Positions 11,208-20,752 of a stretch of DNA of 64,000 nucleotides are shown one piece after another. This DNA is from Laccaria trichodermophora (lineage: Eukaryota; Basidiomycota; Agaricomycetes; Agaricales; Hydnangiaceae). The notes under the pieces were generated by a model. That model saw only the letters and a list, made by a program, of their open reading frames with translations. It had not been told where the DNA came from and made no database searches. Each line of letters opens with the position of its first letter. Position 1 is the stretch's first letter. The stretch spans positions 924,762 through 988,761 of the forward strand of contig JACTVC010000023.1 of the NCBI GenBank assembly GCA_018417955.1. Direction: 5' to 3'. The position numbers and the translations under genes are program-made.

Positions 11208-11905
11208 CAGAAAGAAGCTTTGAAGAGCCGCGCGTGATATAACCCTAAAGATGCGGGAATGAAATGATGTGATCTGCGAGCGGGAAATGGGAATACGTGA
11301 GATTGAAGGCAGTGCGTGAGAGGGGGAAGAGATGAAACGAGCGCGTCAAGCAGGGTAGAGGTGAACTGAAAACACTGTTCTTCATCGGTGAGTGCAACGA
11401 GTGGGTCTGGCAACAGCCGTCTACTCGACAACATCGAGGGACAAGCCCCTAGCAGCAAGCTCAGGCTCGTACAGCTCAATTTGTGCGTTTCGCAAGTGAC
11501 AGAACTCATCGCAGTGTATGGGAGTGATGTCAACGCAGGTGGTGTTGTCGGCTGCTGCAAGGTCGCGGGCAGTGGCACTGTGGGAGCGTTGATCTGGGGC
11601 AGAGATATACCCATACCTATGTACATGCGCGTCAGAATAGGGTTAGAAGAGATGAGAAAGGGAAAGCGTACCATAAGCCCATGTCGAAGAGCGCACCTCC
11701 GGATTTATGTATGAAGCGAGAAGTCTGGTGTCGTACATCTTGGAGTGTTGCTATAGATGAACAAATTTAAGTTGCGAGGTTTGGCAGAAACCCAACGGTG
11801 TTGCACAAAAGTAAGTAGGCAAGTCATTTGAGTCTGTCGTGGGAAGATCTGCCGAAATCTTTGCTCAACCAACCGTGACGATTTTCTTTCCCACCACAAC
11901 AATCA
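11208..11905. other. no supported gene; start of F-box duplication
   Basis: The overlapping open frames at 11207-11674 (minus) and 11388-11714 (plus) have no recognisable content. From about 11753 (GATGAACAAATTTAAGTTGCG) the sequence matches 18519 onward, so the duplication that made the two F-box genes includes at least 150 bp of upstream DNA. Confidence 0.45.
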
Positions 11906-13167
11906 ATGGCGTCTTTCTCCGACTCACCTCTGGAAGTTATCGGAGAGATAATCAACGCTCTTCAGGACGATATCGCCGCCTTGGAGGCATGCTCTCAGAC
12001 CTGCTCATCGCTTCTACCATTGTGTCGAAAATACATCTTTCGATCCATCCGCATCACTCCTCGTTCCTACCCACAAAGAATTCACCTTCCACGTATCATT
12101 AAATCATTCGGGCTTCTTCTCAGCAACAATCCAGGAATTTCAGATTTGGTTCGGAATCTCGTATTCCACATGTGTCCGCCTGACCTCAAAGATGACGATG
12201 TGCCCCGGGTACTGGGAAGGCTTCATTATCTTCAATCTTTCGAGCTGGGAAGTGCCAGTGACTATACAACAGTAAAGTGGAATGCATTACGCCAACCGCT
12301 TCGAGACGCCTTATTGCGTCTAATTCAATTGCCCTCTCTGTCCCGCTTGGCTATATCAGACATCTATGATTTCCCAATCACCGTATTCTTCCCTTGCATG
12401 AATCTAGCCGACCTCACTTTGGCCTGCACCACAAAACTTACTACGGCGGTGAGCTGTGAGAAAGATCCTTCTGCGGCGGAAGCTGCCCCACAGCTTCAGT
12501 CATTTGCTTTTCGTATGAACCATGGTTCATATGCACTGCACCTTCTCAAAGCCAGACGTCCCAATGGCGTTCCTGTGCTAGACTTTAGTCAAGTTCGAAC
12601 GTTGAGCGTCGGGGCGTTTGGAGAGCAAGATTTGATGGCAATCCAAGCATTGATCAGGGCTACAAAGCAGCTTGAAACTCTAAAATACACAAGTACGTAC
12701 GGGAACCCCTACTATATATATATGGTATCTCACTCACAATTTTAGCTGAAATGCCCCAGGGATACACAGCGTTCGCCGCATCGATGAACGCGTCATCTCT
12801 CTCAACATTGAGGACATTGCACCTTCAGCACGAAATCAAAGATGACATTCAAGACCCTTTGTGCGGAATTTGCGAGGAATTTAGCAACATTTCGGAGCGC
12901 AACGTGATTGAAGAAATATTCTTGGAAGTCGTCGTTCAATACAACTGTCGGTGTAAAACCGGACGTGAATGGGGAGGATTGGATGCTGTACTCTCGCGTG
13001 GTTTCCCCAAGCTTCGCAACGTTTCAATCAACATCGCAACCTGTGTCACTTTCGTCGCTGAACCCGCCTTACAGGAACAAGTAAACGAGATTCCGAGGAA
13101 GTACCTTCCGTGGCTGTCTAGTAACATACCATTAACGTTCAAATTTTCCACCATCGTGCTTTGGTGA
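11906..13167 (+). CDS. F-box-like protein, paralogue 1
   Basis: Two exons, 11906-12692 and 12746-13167, with a 53-nt intron 12693-12745 (donor GTACGT, acceptor TTTTAG), give about 402 residues. The N-terminus (SDSPLEVIGEIINALQDD, then LEACSQTCSSLLPLCRKYIF) is a typical agaricomycete F-box-like motif, the likely Skp1-binding segment of an SCF ubiquitin ligase. The rest, with repeated hydrophobic patterns such as LRTLHLQHEI and RTLSVGAF, fits the degenerate leucine-rich substrate-recognition region common in this expanded family. The protein it targets is unknown. It is a close paralogue of 18976-20240, with the same intron position and phase. No inactivating change was seen. Confidence 0.8.
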
Positions 13168-13394
13168 ATATTCTGTTGTAAATATAACCCTGTCTTGTAC
13201 TTTGTAGGTGGGCGCAACTTCGACAACGAGCCCCAACTAGTGGGCCTTTATCTCTTGAACGGCTGGAACAACGTAGACACTGCAGCAGTTTGGATTGGCA
13301 GAGGGATACCCCTGCCTCGCCAAGACCAAAATCCTATCTAGCGAGGGTGGTGCTGAGGCGTGGCTGACGGCCACTCGTTTTTAGAGCCCTAATT

Positions 13395-14406
13395 CCCAGT
13401 GAAAACCGGCTCTGTTACCAGCCGCAAGTATCTGCGGATTCCCGGAAGATATCGGAGATCGTCGGCAGAGCAGAAAGGTGCAGGTAGAATGGGATTTTGT
13501 CCCTTTTGCGGATTTTTTTCCGCAACTGTCTGCACCTTTTTGACGAACTACGGCGTCGATTGCGAATATTTCGGTGGCTACCCCTTCTAGTCTGCTCCCA
13601 TCTGCATTTCTCAGTCCTCACTTGTAGGTAGAATTTTTTGAATTGCTTCATATATAATATACAATTTCCTGCGAATATCTGCGAATTTCTGGCTGCTATA
13701 TACCCAAGACCCCCACGACACGACATCTATCCCTGGAACGGAACCTTAACTAATCGCCGTCTCACACCCACTTCCATCCATCCGCTTGTGCACACGTCTG
13801 AGAGACAGATGTATCGATGTCGGGGTCGGCATTGTGGATGGGGGAATAAATAGAAATTTCGAGCCGCTGGGTATTTATCAGACACGCGACACCAAACGGA
13901 TGCCAAAACGCACTCACAAGATGTCCTCGGCCATAGAATACTCTGCAGAAGGCGCATATATGCGCCGAAAATGGTCACTTAGACGACATGGTACAAGGAC
14001 AGGAAGTCACTTACCAAAGTTCTGGTAACAGACACACTTCCTTGTACCCAGTGAGACCAGTCACTTGAACTCCGGAGCCTATAGGCTGACGACTCTGTTC
14101 ACGTACGTTAACGAGAGGAATGCCAGTGGGCGGAATGACGCGAAGTGTGAGGAGATGGATTGGGGGAGATGGTGGGGAGGCGGGAAGAAAGAAGGAATAA
14201 AGGCAATTTGATAGCGCTCTGAGATATATAGTCGCGCTCAGCTAGTAGAATTTGGGGAAAGAATTTAGAGTCGAGTCCAGAATGATGTCGTTCAATGGAG
14301 CAGGTGCAGAAACGTTGCGGGCCGCAGCGGATCATCGCCGATTTTGCCCTTTTCAGCCGATATTTGCACATTCTCGTGGAAACTTGCAGAGCCGGTTTTC
14401 ACTGGG
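13395..14406. mobile_element. hAT-like non-autonomous transposon (MITE-like), 1012 bp
   Basis: Terminal inverted repeats of 20 bp are exact: CCCAGTGAAAACCGGCTCTG at 13395-13414 and its reverse complement at 14387-14406. They are flanked by a direct repeat CCTAATT at 13388-13394 and 14407-14413, allowing an 8-bp reading with one slip. The CAGTG start and 7-8 bp target duplication fit the hAT superfamily. Subterminal motifs of the form TGCGAAT/TGCGGAT recur near both ends (for example 13431, 13505, 13560, 13672-13686), as hAT transposase sites do. No transposase frame is inside, so it would depend on an autonomous relative elsewhere. Confidence 0.75.
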
Positions 14407-14413
14407 CCTAATT

Positions 14414-14917
14414 CCTAGATGTCTGGGCGTCAAATGGGGACCTCAGATAGTGGAGCTTAATGAAAAACTGGGGAACTCATGTCGGATGAGCTTGGGGGAG
14501 AGATAAGAACAAGTTACGGCATCAGATGGACCACCACTGATACCAGTCAACATGCGGTAAGTGAATCAAATACACTTGTACACTGTTTGCTGATAAGCTC
14601 CCAGTCCGGCGCCGCCGCGCTACCTAGCTGACGGATGGGAACAAGACTGCGCAGCACTCTGCTGAACCTTTCTTATTAAGTAATACGTATTGTATCATAC
14701 AGATGACACGTGCATGACGCTTCGAATTGATCGGCTCTTACTTCTTGTTGCCCATGTCATCACACAAAAAACTCCCCACCTAATCCGTGAGCGCTTTAGT
14801 AGATCCTGCTTGAATTCTGTAGGGAACAGAGTGCTTGTTTTGAATCTCAAAACGCAGAACATTTGCTGAGGGATTGATCGTCCACGTATGGGGATGCCAC
14901 CCATGTCGCCGCTAAAC
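14414..14917. other. no gene seen
   Basis: Nothing supported between the hAT-like element and the tandem repeat. Confidence 0.4.
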
Positions 14918-15365
14918 AAAGGTAGCGCGGTCGGCGCCACCCAATGCTAAACCTAAGGTTCATTCAAGATCTCCAAATCGGCGTAAATTCCACAACTTGG
15001 TGGGCGGGCGTCAATCCGTGTCAATTTCACCCGCAAAGTGGGTGGGTGTCAAGTCTGTCGCAATAGCGTGGTCGGTGTTGGTCGGCGAGGCTAACCCTTT
15101 ATTCATGATCAAGATCTTCAAATCGGTGTAAATCCCACAACTTGCGGGGTGGGCGTCAATCCGTGTCAATTCCACCCGCAAAGTGGGTGTGTCAAGTCTG
15201 TCGCCATAGCGCGGTCGGCGCCACACAACGCTAAGGCTGAGTACTGAGTTCTAACTCTTCATTCAAGATCTTCAAGTCGGTGTAAATTCCATAAATTGGT
15301 AGGTGGGCGTCAATCCGTGTCAATTCCACCCGCAAAGTGGGTAGGCGTCAAGTCCGATGTCGCAA
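14918..15365. repeat. tandem repeat, three units of about 145-154 bp
   Basis: Three consecutive copies contain, in order, a GCGGTCGGCGCCAC-like block, TTCATTCAAGATCTTCAAATC, GGTGTAAATTCCACAAC, GGGCGTCAATCCGTGTCAAT and CACCCGCAAAGTGGGT. The CAAGAT landmark falls at 14965, 15110 and 15264. The second half of each unit repeats a TCAAKTC-type motif, giving internal structure. No frame is conserved. Confidence 0.75.
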
Positions 15366-15472
15366 GTTCGGTGGGTATTAAGAGCTGGTTCCACCACAAA
15401 GATGTGCGGTGTTTAAAGGTATAAAGCAAAGGACTCCCGTAAACTCAGGACTCCCATATCCTCAGTGCCTCC

Positions 15473-16161
15473 ATGGCATCAGGGACATTTTGCGAGCATT
15501 GTTTCTTTTCTTTAGCATGCTCATGCAGCTATTCTCTAACATCCCAACCGTTGGGTACGCAGTAGCTCTACTTTTCTTATTGGTCGAATTACCATCACTC
15601 ATCACAGTTTTTCTGGAGGGCGATATTGTCACGTCTCTTGATGCAGTGGGAGGGCAGGCAAGCATGTCGCCTACTAACCCCATCCTTCCCAATGTCGGAC
15701 CTGTGGAACCAGCTCGACCAGTTTTACCAGGTACGAAATTGCTCTACAAAACCGTGTCCGTGCTAGCCTTACTATATTTTTGCAAGCCCCCGTCGCATTT
15801 CGGATGCCACCATTGAGTCCCTGGGTTCCCGAAGCTGGTAGCGAATTGCCACCCCGTGCAGTGGTGGCGTCTCCAGAACAATTATCCGCCTCAAACAGAC
15901 GCAGGGAAAATGCGGCCCCTGGCCGGTTTGCTTGTAATTTGTGTCGTCAGGATTTTACGGCCAAACACAATTTGAAGAGTCAATCCTAAAGCATCCCTTT
16001 TCTTTCGTGATCCAATCTAACTGTCCTTTTGATTAGATCATATCAATTCGCACTTCCAGAGGAAAACTCACCATTGCACGGGTGCCAATGGCTGTGGGAG
16101 TAGCTTTGGGACGAGATCCTCTTTGAATCGACATCGTAAGAGGTGTAAAGCCCAAAAATAG
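15473..16161 (+). CDS. small C2H2 zinc-finger protein
   Basis: Four exons (15473-15554, 15608-15730, 15787-15978, 16037-16161) splice in frame to 173 residues. Introns are 53, 56 and 58 nt with GT-AG ends; the last has a CTAAC branch site. The C-terminus holds two zinc fingers. The first, split by the last intron, is CNLC-x12-H-x3-H with the usual Phe and Leu. The second is C-x5-C-x12-H-x3-C (CTGANGC ... LNRHRKRC), followed by a short basic tail. The N-terminal part is Pro/Ser-rich. The role is probably sequence-specific DNA binding in the nucleus. The first exon is the least certain. If the first intron is retained, a hydrophobic stretch appears in the frame, which argues for splicing. Confidence 0.6.
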
Positions 16162-16701
16162 GGTGCTGGGTGCGAGAACCCCTCCAAACGTTGTCACCTT
16201 TCGGCGGTTATTTTCCATCGGGTCCTTTATCCTGTTTTCAGCTTGTGGTAGTACTGTGTAACTTGTGTGTAACGTTAGAACGTACTTAGAGGCTCTCCTG
16301 CTCCTGTCCGTTGGTATCAAGACAGGTGGGACATGCCACAATATTTAGGGCGAAGGCACCACGTGCCAAGACACACCCATTACTGGCGTTTGGCTTTGGA
16401 CGGATACTAGGAATTCCCGTCGAACGTTGATCAAACCAGCAGAAAAGGTCTGAGTTCGAATGTGCGGCGGGAATCCCCGTCCAGCCTGTCACGAGCCTTC
16501 AATTTCACCGTTTACCCTAGACTCGCTACCAGTTCATTTGGTGGTGATCATGCTGTCTTTGTCCCAGTGACTTTGTTGTGGCTTTGAACATCAGGCGGAG
16601 AGTGAAAGGCAAGATCACCTGGTTGGTCACGAGCCTACGTTTACCCCAGCTCGCCATCACAGCTACCCAGCTCTTCCAACTCTTGGGACTCATGGCTGAT
16701 T
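16162..16701. other. no gene seen
   Basis: No supported feature between the zinc-finger gene and the NRPS-like relic. Confidence 0.4.
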
Positions 16702-18403
16702 TCACCCTGAAACTTGAAGTACCGGTATAAGATGTCTTGACGATCCAATTTCCCCATTAATACTGTTAAACGTCGGCAAAGCCGAGCACGTTGATCCAGT
16801 TAGTAAATCAACGGAGGAGCATTGGGGCTGGTAGTGGCGACGATTCGTCTGCACCCGCACCGGCGCCATTCTTGCTTGTTGGAAGGAAAGGGGCGTAGCT
16901 GCCGAGTAACCCCCGATCTCGCCCAACCATCTCTTTCATCCCTCTTATCCTCCCCTCTTCCTCGTCCACAACTCCTTCCCCCACCCGAAACCGAGATAAT
17001 AAAGGCCCCACCATCCTATCCAACGACGGATATACAGAAAAAAAGTCTTTCTCTAGCTGAGGCACCTCGAGTCGCTGCTCCTGAATTCCTCAACTGGTCA
17101 AGAATGGCGCGTTGGACGCGGGAGGCTTGTAAACTGTCCAGATCTACTTCGAACTTAGCATCAGGAATTCGTGCGCCGTAGGGCCGGGTTGAACAGAACC
17201 CGACGACACTCTCCCCATCCGCTCATAAACCCCCCAAATCTCCATTTAAACAAAGCATAACTCGTCTTTTTCGAAGCGCTCCCTTGATATGTCCTCATGA
17301 GTGGCTTGCGCTCCTCAAAAGTGAACACAATGAGCTCAGGGGTATTTGGCGTGTGGGTCTAGGAGGAGGTTCGCGTGGTCGATGTAGGTCCCAGCTTCAA
17401 CTTCAGCTTCACCTTTCACGTCAAGGCGAGGGTAGTGAGGATGAAACCCACTGCCAACCACACCACCCCGCCCACGGAGCTCAACGACAACGTCAACAGC
17501 CACTGCCCCCTCGTCAAAGGCCAACACCCCTCTGACGTCCGGATGATCACCGATCAATCGTTCTACGAAGTCGGAGTTAACTTTTTCCCCGTTTGAGAGG
17601 ACGAGAAGGGTGTCTGTGTGGGTGCAGGATTTATTAATGTTTGGGTTTGGTGGGGTTAGTAAAGGAGGTGGAGGGAGAGTGAGGAATGGGATTGAGGTCG
17701 AGTTGAGCACCAAGTTGAACATGATCATCGTGCGCGGCTTCAGGAGAAGCCCAGAGTAAATCCTCGAGAACGAAAAAAACCTTCCGCCACGGAGGCCGAG
17801 AGACGAGCGTATACGTCCTCCTTAAAGGGCTCCTTTGTTCTTCTCGTGAAAATCCAGGGCGGGGAAACTGGGAGATGGAAGGAAGAATATAAAGTGCTTT
17901 ACGGGCGATGAGGGATGTTTGGGAGATGAGGATGGAAGTGGGGGATGTTTTTTTGATTAGGTGTGCAATTGATGTGGAACTGAGGCGGGCGGAGAGGAGG
18001 AGGGTCTATTTTTGAATTGTCATTGAGTAAATGAGTCAGTACGGGAAAAGAAAACCCACCAGCACACCAATCCCCAACAACGCACTCAAATACACAAACA
18101 ATCCCACATCACCCGCCAAAAGTATCGCTACGCATCCTACTTTCTCTTCCCTCCTCCCCCTGCCTGTGGTCGTAGCCGATGAGGCGAGCCAAGCCGACGC
18201 ACGCTCCATCATCCCCCAAGCTGCGCGAATGATAGTTCGCATCGAGGTGAGTCTGAGGCTCGGAGTCGGAGGGCAAATGTATGGTGGGGATTGTGCTGGG
18301 CTATGAATGTGATTAGTTGCGGGAGGGAGGATATGGATGGGCGGTGGTCATTGGAGGACGCGAGGTTCAGGTGTGGGCAGATGAAGGGAGAGAGTGGAGG
18401 CAT
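16702..18403 (-). pseudogene. NRPS-like adenylate-forming reductase, collapsed relic
   Basis: Read on the minus strand, pieces of a fungal A-T-R enzyme follow in the right order. The adenylation N-terminus is at 18403-18220 (LITFIAQHNPHHTFALRL, LSFAQLG). After a one-base shift at the C5 run 18213-18217 comes MMERASAWLA and VGCVAILLAG. Then an intron (18006-18059) leads to LSARLSSTSIAHLIKKTSP and ISQTSLIARKAL. The centre of the adenylation domain is missing. Next come its C-terminal motif LLVLSNGEKVNSDFVERLIG (about 17610-17550), ERKPLMRTYQGSASKK, the carrier motif FEVDLDSLQAS with its phosphopantetheine serine, VYPSLDRMV, the linker RIRGMKEMV and finally DLLTGST. The last is the start of the NAD(P)-binding reductase domain, which is otherwise gone. 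Frame changes, an internal deletion and a lost C-terminus make it inactive. Its former product is unknown. Confidence 0.7.
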
Positions 18404-18975
18404 GACGGATAGGTCATGTTAATGGTCAGTTATAAGGCATAGGGGAAGCCTGATTCAATGATGCGATGACTGCATGAAGGGAGAAGTGTCGTGCCGCGGC
18501 GCGCATCTTGAAGTGTAGATGAACAAATTCAAGTTGCGGGTTGGTGCTTGCAGCTGTCCGACAGTCCGAAACGTTTGGCAGAAAGTCAACCGTTCCGAAT
18601 CTCCTCGCTATGCACTGAACAGTCAGACCCGCCAAAACCCAGAAATTCATTGCACCTCGAAATGGAACTTCAGCTGCTCAAAACGTGCACTGTTCCATCC
18701 CCAGGCTCTGGTGCTTGAACGTTTGAACCCCCAGTTTAGATGGCTAAATGAATCACCAGAAGTTGGAACACCCCCTCTGGCTTATCAATGTCATGAAATT
18801 ATGACCTCTGGCTTCGAATTCCAACGTCAGGCCTCATGCACATGAGTCATAAAAACGCTACTTGCCCAAAATTTCGACCGCAGGCAAGTGATATAGTCAT
18901 TCAAAGTCATTCGTGGGAAGATCTGTCAAACGCGTTGCTCAGCCGCCGAATTGTTTCTTATTCCCACCACATTCG
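18404..18975. other. upstream duplication of F-box paralogue 2
   Basis: From about 18515 the sequence matches the region upstream of the first F-box gene (GATGAACAAATTCAAGTTGCG, TCGTGGGAAGATCTG). No separate gene is supported. Confidence 0.45.
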
Positions 18976-20240
18976 ATGGTGTCTTTCTCCGACTCACCTC
19001 TGGAAATTATCGGAGAGATTATCAACGCTCTTCAGGACGATATCGCCGCCTTGGAGGCATGCTCTCAGACATGCTCACTGCTTCTACCATTGTGCCGCAA
19101 ATACATCTTTCAATCCATCCATATCAGTGCTCGTTCCTACCCACAAACCAGCCGTCCACGCCTCATCAAATTATTCGGAATTCTTCTCAAAAACAATCCA
19201 GGAATTTCAGATTTGGTTCGGAATTTCGTATTCCGTGTGTGTTCGCCTGATCTTGAAGATGATGAGGTGCCCTGGGTACTGGGAAGGCTTCACCGTCTTC
19301 AATCTTTCGAGCTAGGAATTGGTGACCCTATAAAAATAGAGTGGAATGCATTACGCCAACCCCTCCGAGACGTCTTATTGCGTCTAATCCAATTGCCTTA
19401 CCTCTCCTGCTTGCGTATATCATACATCTATGATTTCCCAATCACTGTCCTCTTTCCTTGCATGAATCTAGCCGACCTCACCTTGACCGGCATCACAAAA
19501 CCTACTATGGCGGTGAGCTATGAGGGAGATATTTCTGCATCGGAAGCCGCCCCACAGCTTCAGTCATTTGCTTTCCGCCGGGACCGTGGTTCATATATAA
19601 TGTACCTTCTTGACGCCAGACGTCCCAACGGCGTTCCTGTTCTAGACTTCAGTAAAGTTCGAACGTTGACCGTCGAGGCGGACAGAGAGCATGATTTGGT
19701 GGCAATCCACGCATTGATCAGGGCCACAAAGCAGCTTGAAACTCTGAAATACACAAGTAAGTACGGGGACCGCAACTATGTATAAATCATACCTCACTCA
19801 CGATTTTAGCTGAAATGACCCAGGGATACACAGGTTTTGCTGCATCGATGAACGCGTCATCCCTGTCAACGTTGAGGACGTTGCGACTTCAGCATGACAT
19901 CGAAGATGACATTCAAGACCCTTTGTGTGGAATCTGCGAGGAACTTAGCATCATTTCGGGGCGCAACGTGATTGAAGAAATATTCCTGGACGTCGTCGTC
20001 CAAACTGACTGTCAGTGTAAAACCGGAAGTGAATGGGGGGGATTGGATGCTGTACTCTCGCGTGGTTTCCCCAAGCTTCGCACCGTTTCACTCCACGTCG
20101 AAATCTCTGCTTTCGCACTGCTCTCCCCTGGACCCGCCTTACAGGGACAGGTAAACGAGATTCCGAGCAAGTACTTTCCATGGCTTTCCAGTAACATACA
20201 ATTAAAGTTCAAATTTTCATCCGACGTGTATTGGGTTTAA
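18976..20240 (+). CDS. F-box-like protein, paralogue 2
   Basis: Two exons, 18976-19756 and 19810-20240, with a 53-nt intron 19757-19809 (donor GTAAGT, acceptor TTTTAG), give about 403 residues. The ATG at 18976 aligns with paralogue 1; the open frame extends 21 codons further up but that part is not conserved. The F-box-like start (SDSPLEIIGEIINALQDD, LEACSQTCSLLLPLCRKYIF) and the degenerate LRR-like body align end to end with 11906-13167. Differences are spread across the body, consistent with a diverging substrate-recognition surface. The predicted role is an SCF adaptor; the target is unknown. The frame is intact. Confidence 0.8.
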
Positions 20241-20752
20241 ATACTCCATTGTAAACATAACCCTGTCTTTTTTTGCCACTGACTTCGTCCAAAACACTCT
20301 CAGAAACCAGAATTTATTGCACATCGATCACACCGACCTGGAGTAATTTGATTATTCTGTTGTAAATATGATGACCCTGTCTTTCTTTTTTTCAATGCCG
20401 TCGTCTAAAAACACTCTGTGTGATTTTCAGAATTCAGAATTTATTGCCGAAACAAAAGGTGCTCTGGCAAGTTGGTCGTTTTATTCAGATTGAAATTATA
20501 TTGAGGTAATGAGAATGCTGGCAACGAACATGATGCATGATAGACGACAGATGCTTTGTGAGTGTAAACGAAAAGAAAATCTACAATAATATGCAAAAGG
20601 AAAAGATGAGTTACGACCCCGTCGAACCACATCGGTATCAACAGGTCATCGCGATCATAAATAGAGAGAGATTAGAATTCAAAACAAAACAAAAAAGAGA
20701 GAGAAATCCGTCCACATAGCTGGATCAAGTTCATATCAACCCTATATCCCCC
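20241..20752. other. 3' flanks of two convergent genes
   Basis: Convergent intergenic space between F-box paralogue 2 (plus) and the antiporter (minus). A short block (TTCTGTTGTAAATAT...CCCTGTCTT) appears at about 20240-20280 and again at 20350-20390 and resembles the region just after paralogue 1 (13170-13200), so it is probably duplicated 3' UTR. Nothing else was seen. Confidence 0.45.

Noticed and set aside
11207..11714. Opposed 155- and 108-codon ORFs
   Set aside because: No domain, no splice pattern, simple Leu/Ser/Pro composition; treated as chance.
14918..15365. CRISPR-like array
   Set aside because: Only three diverged ~150-bp tandem units without unique spacers, in a eukaryotic genome.
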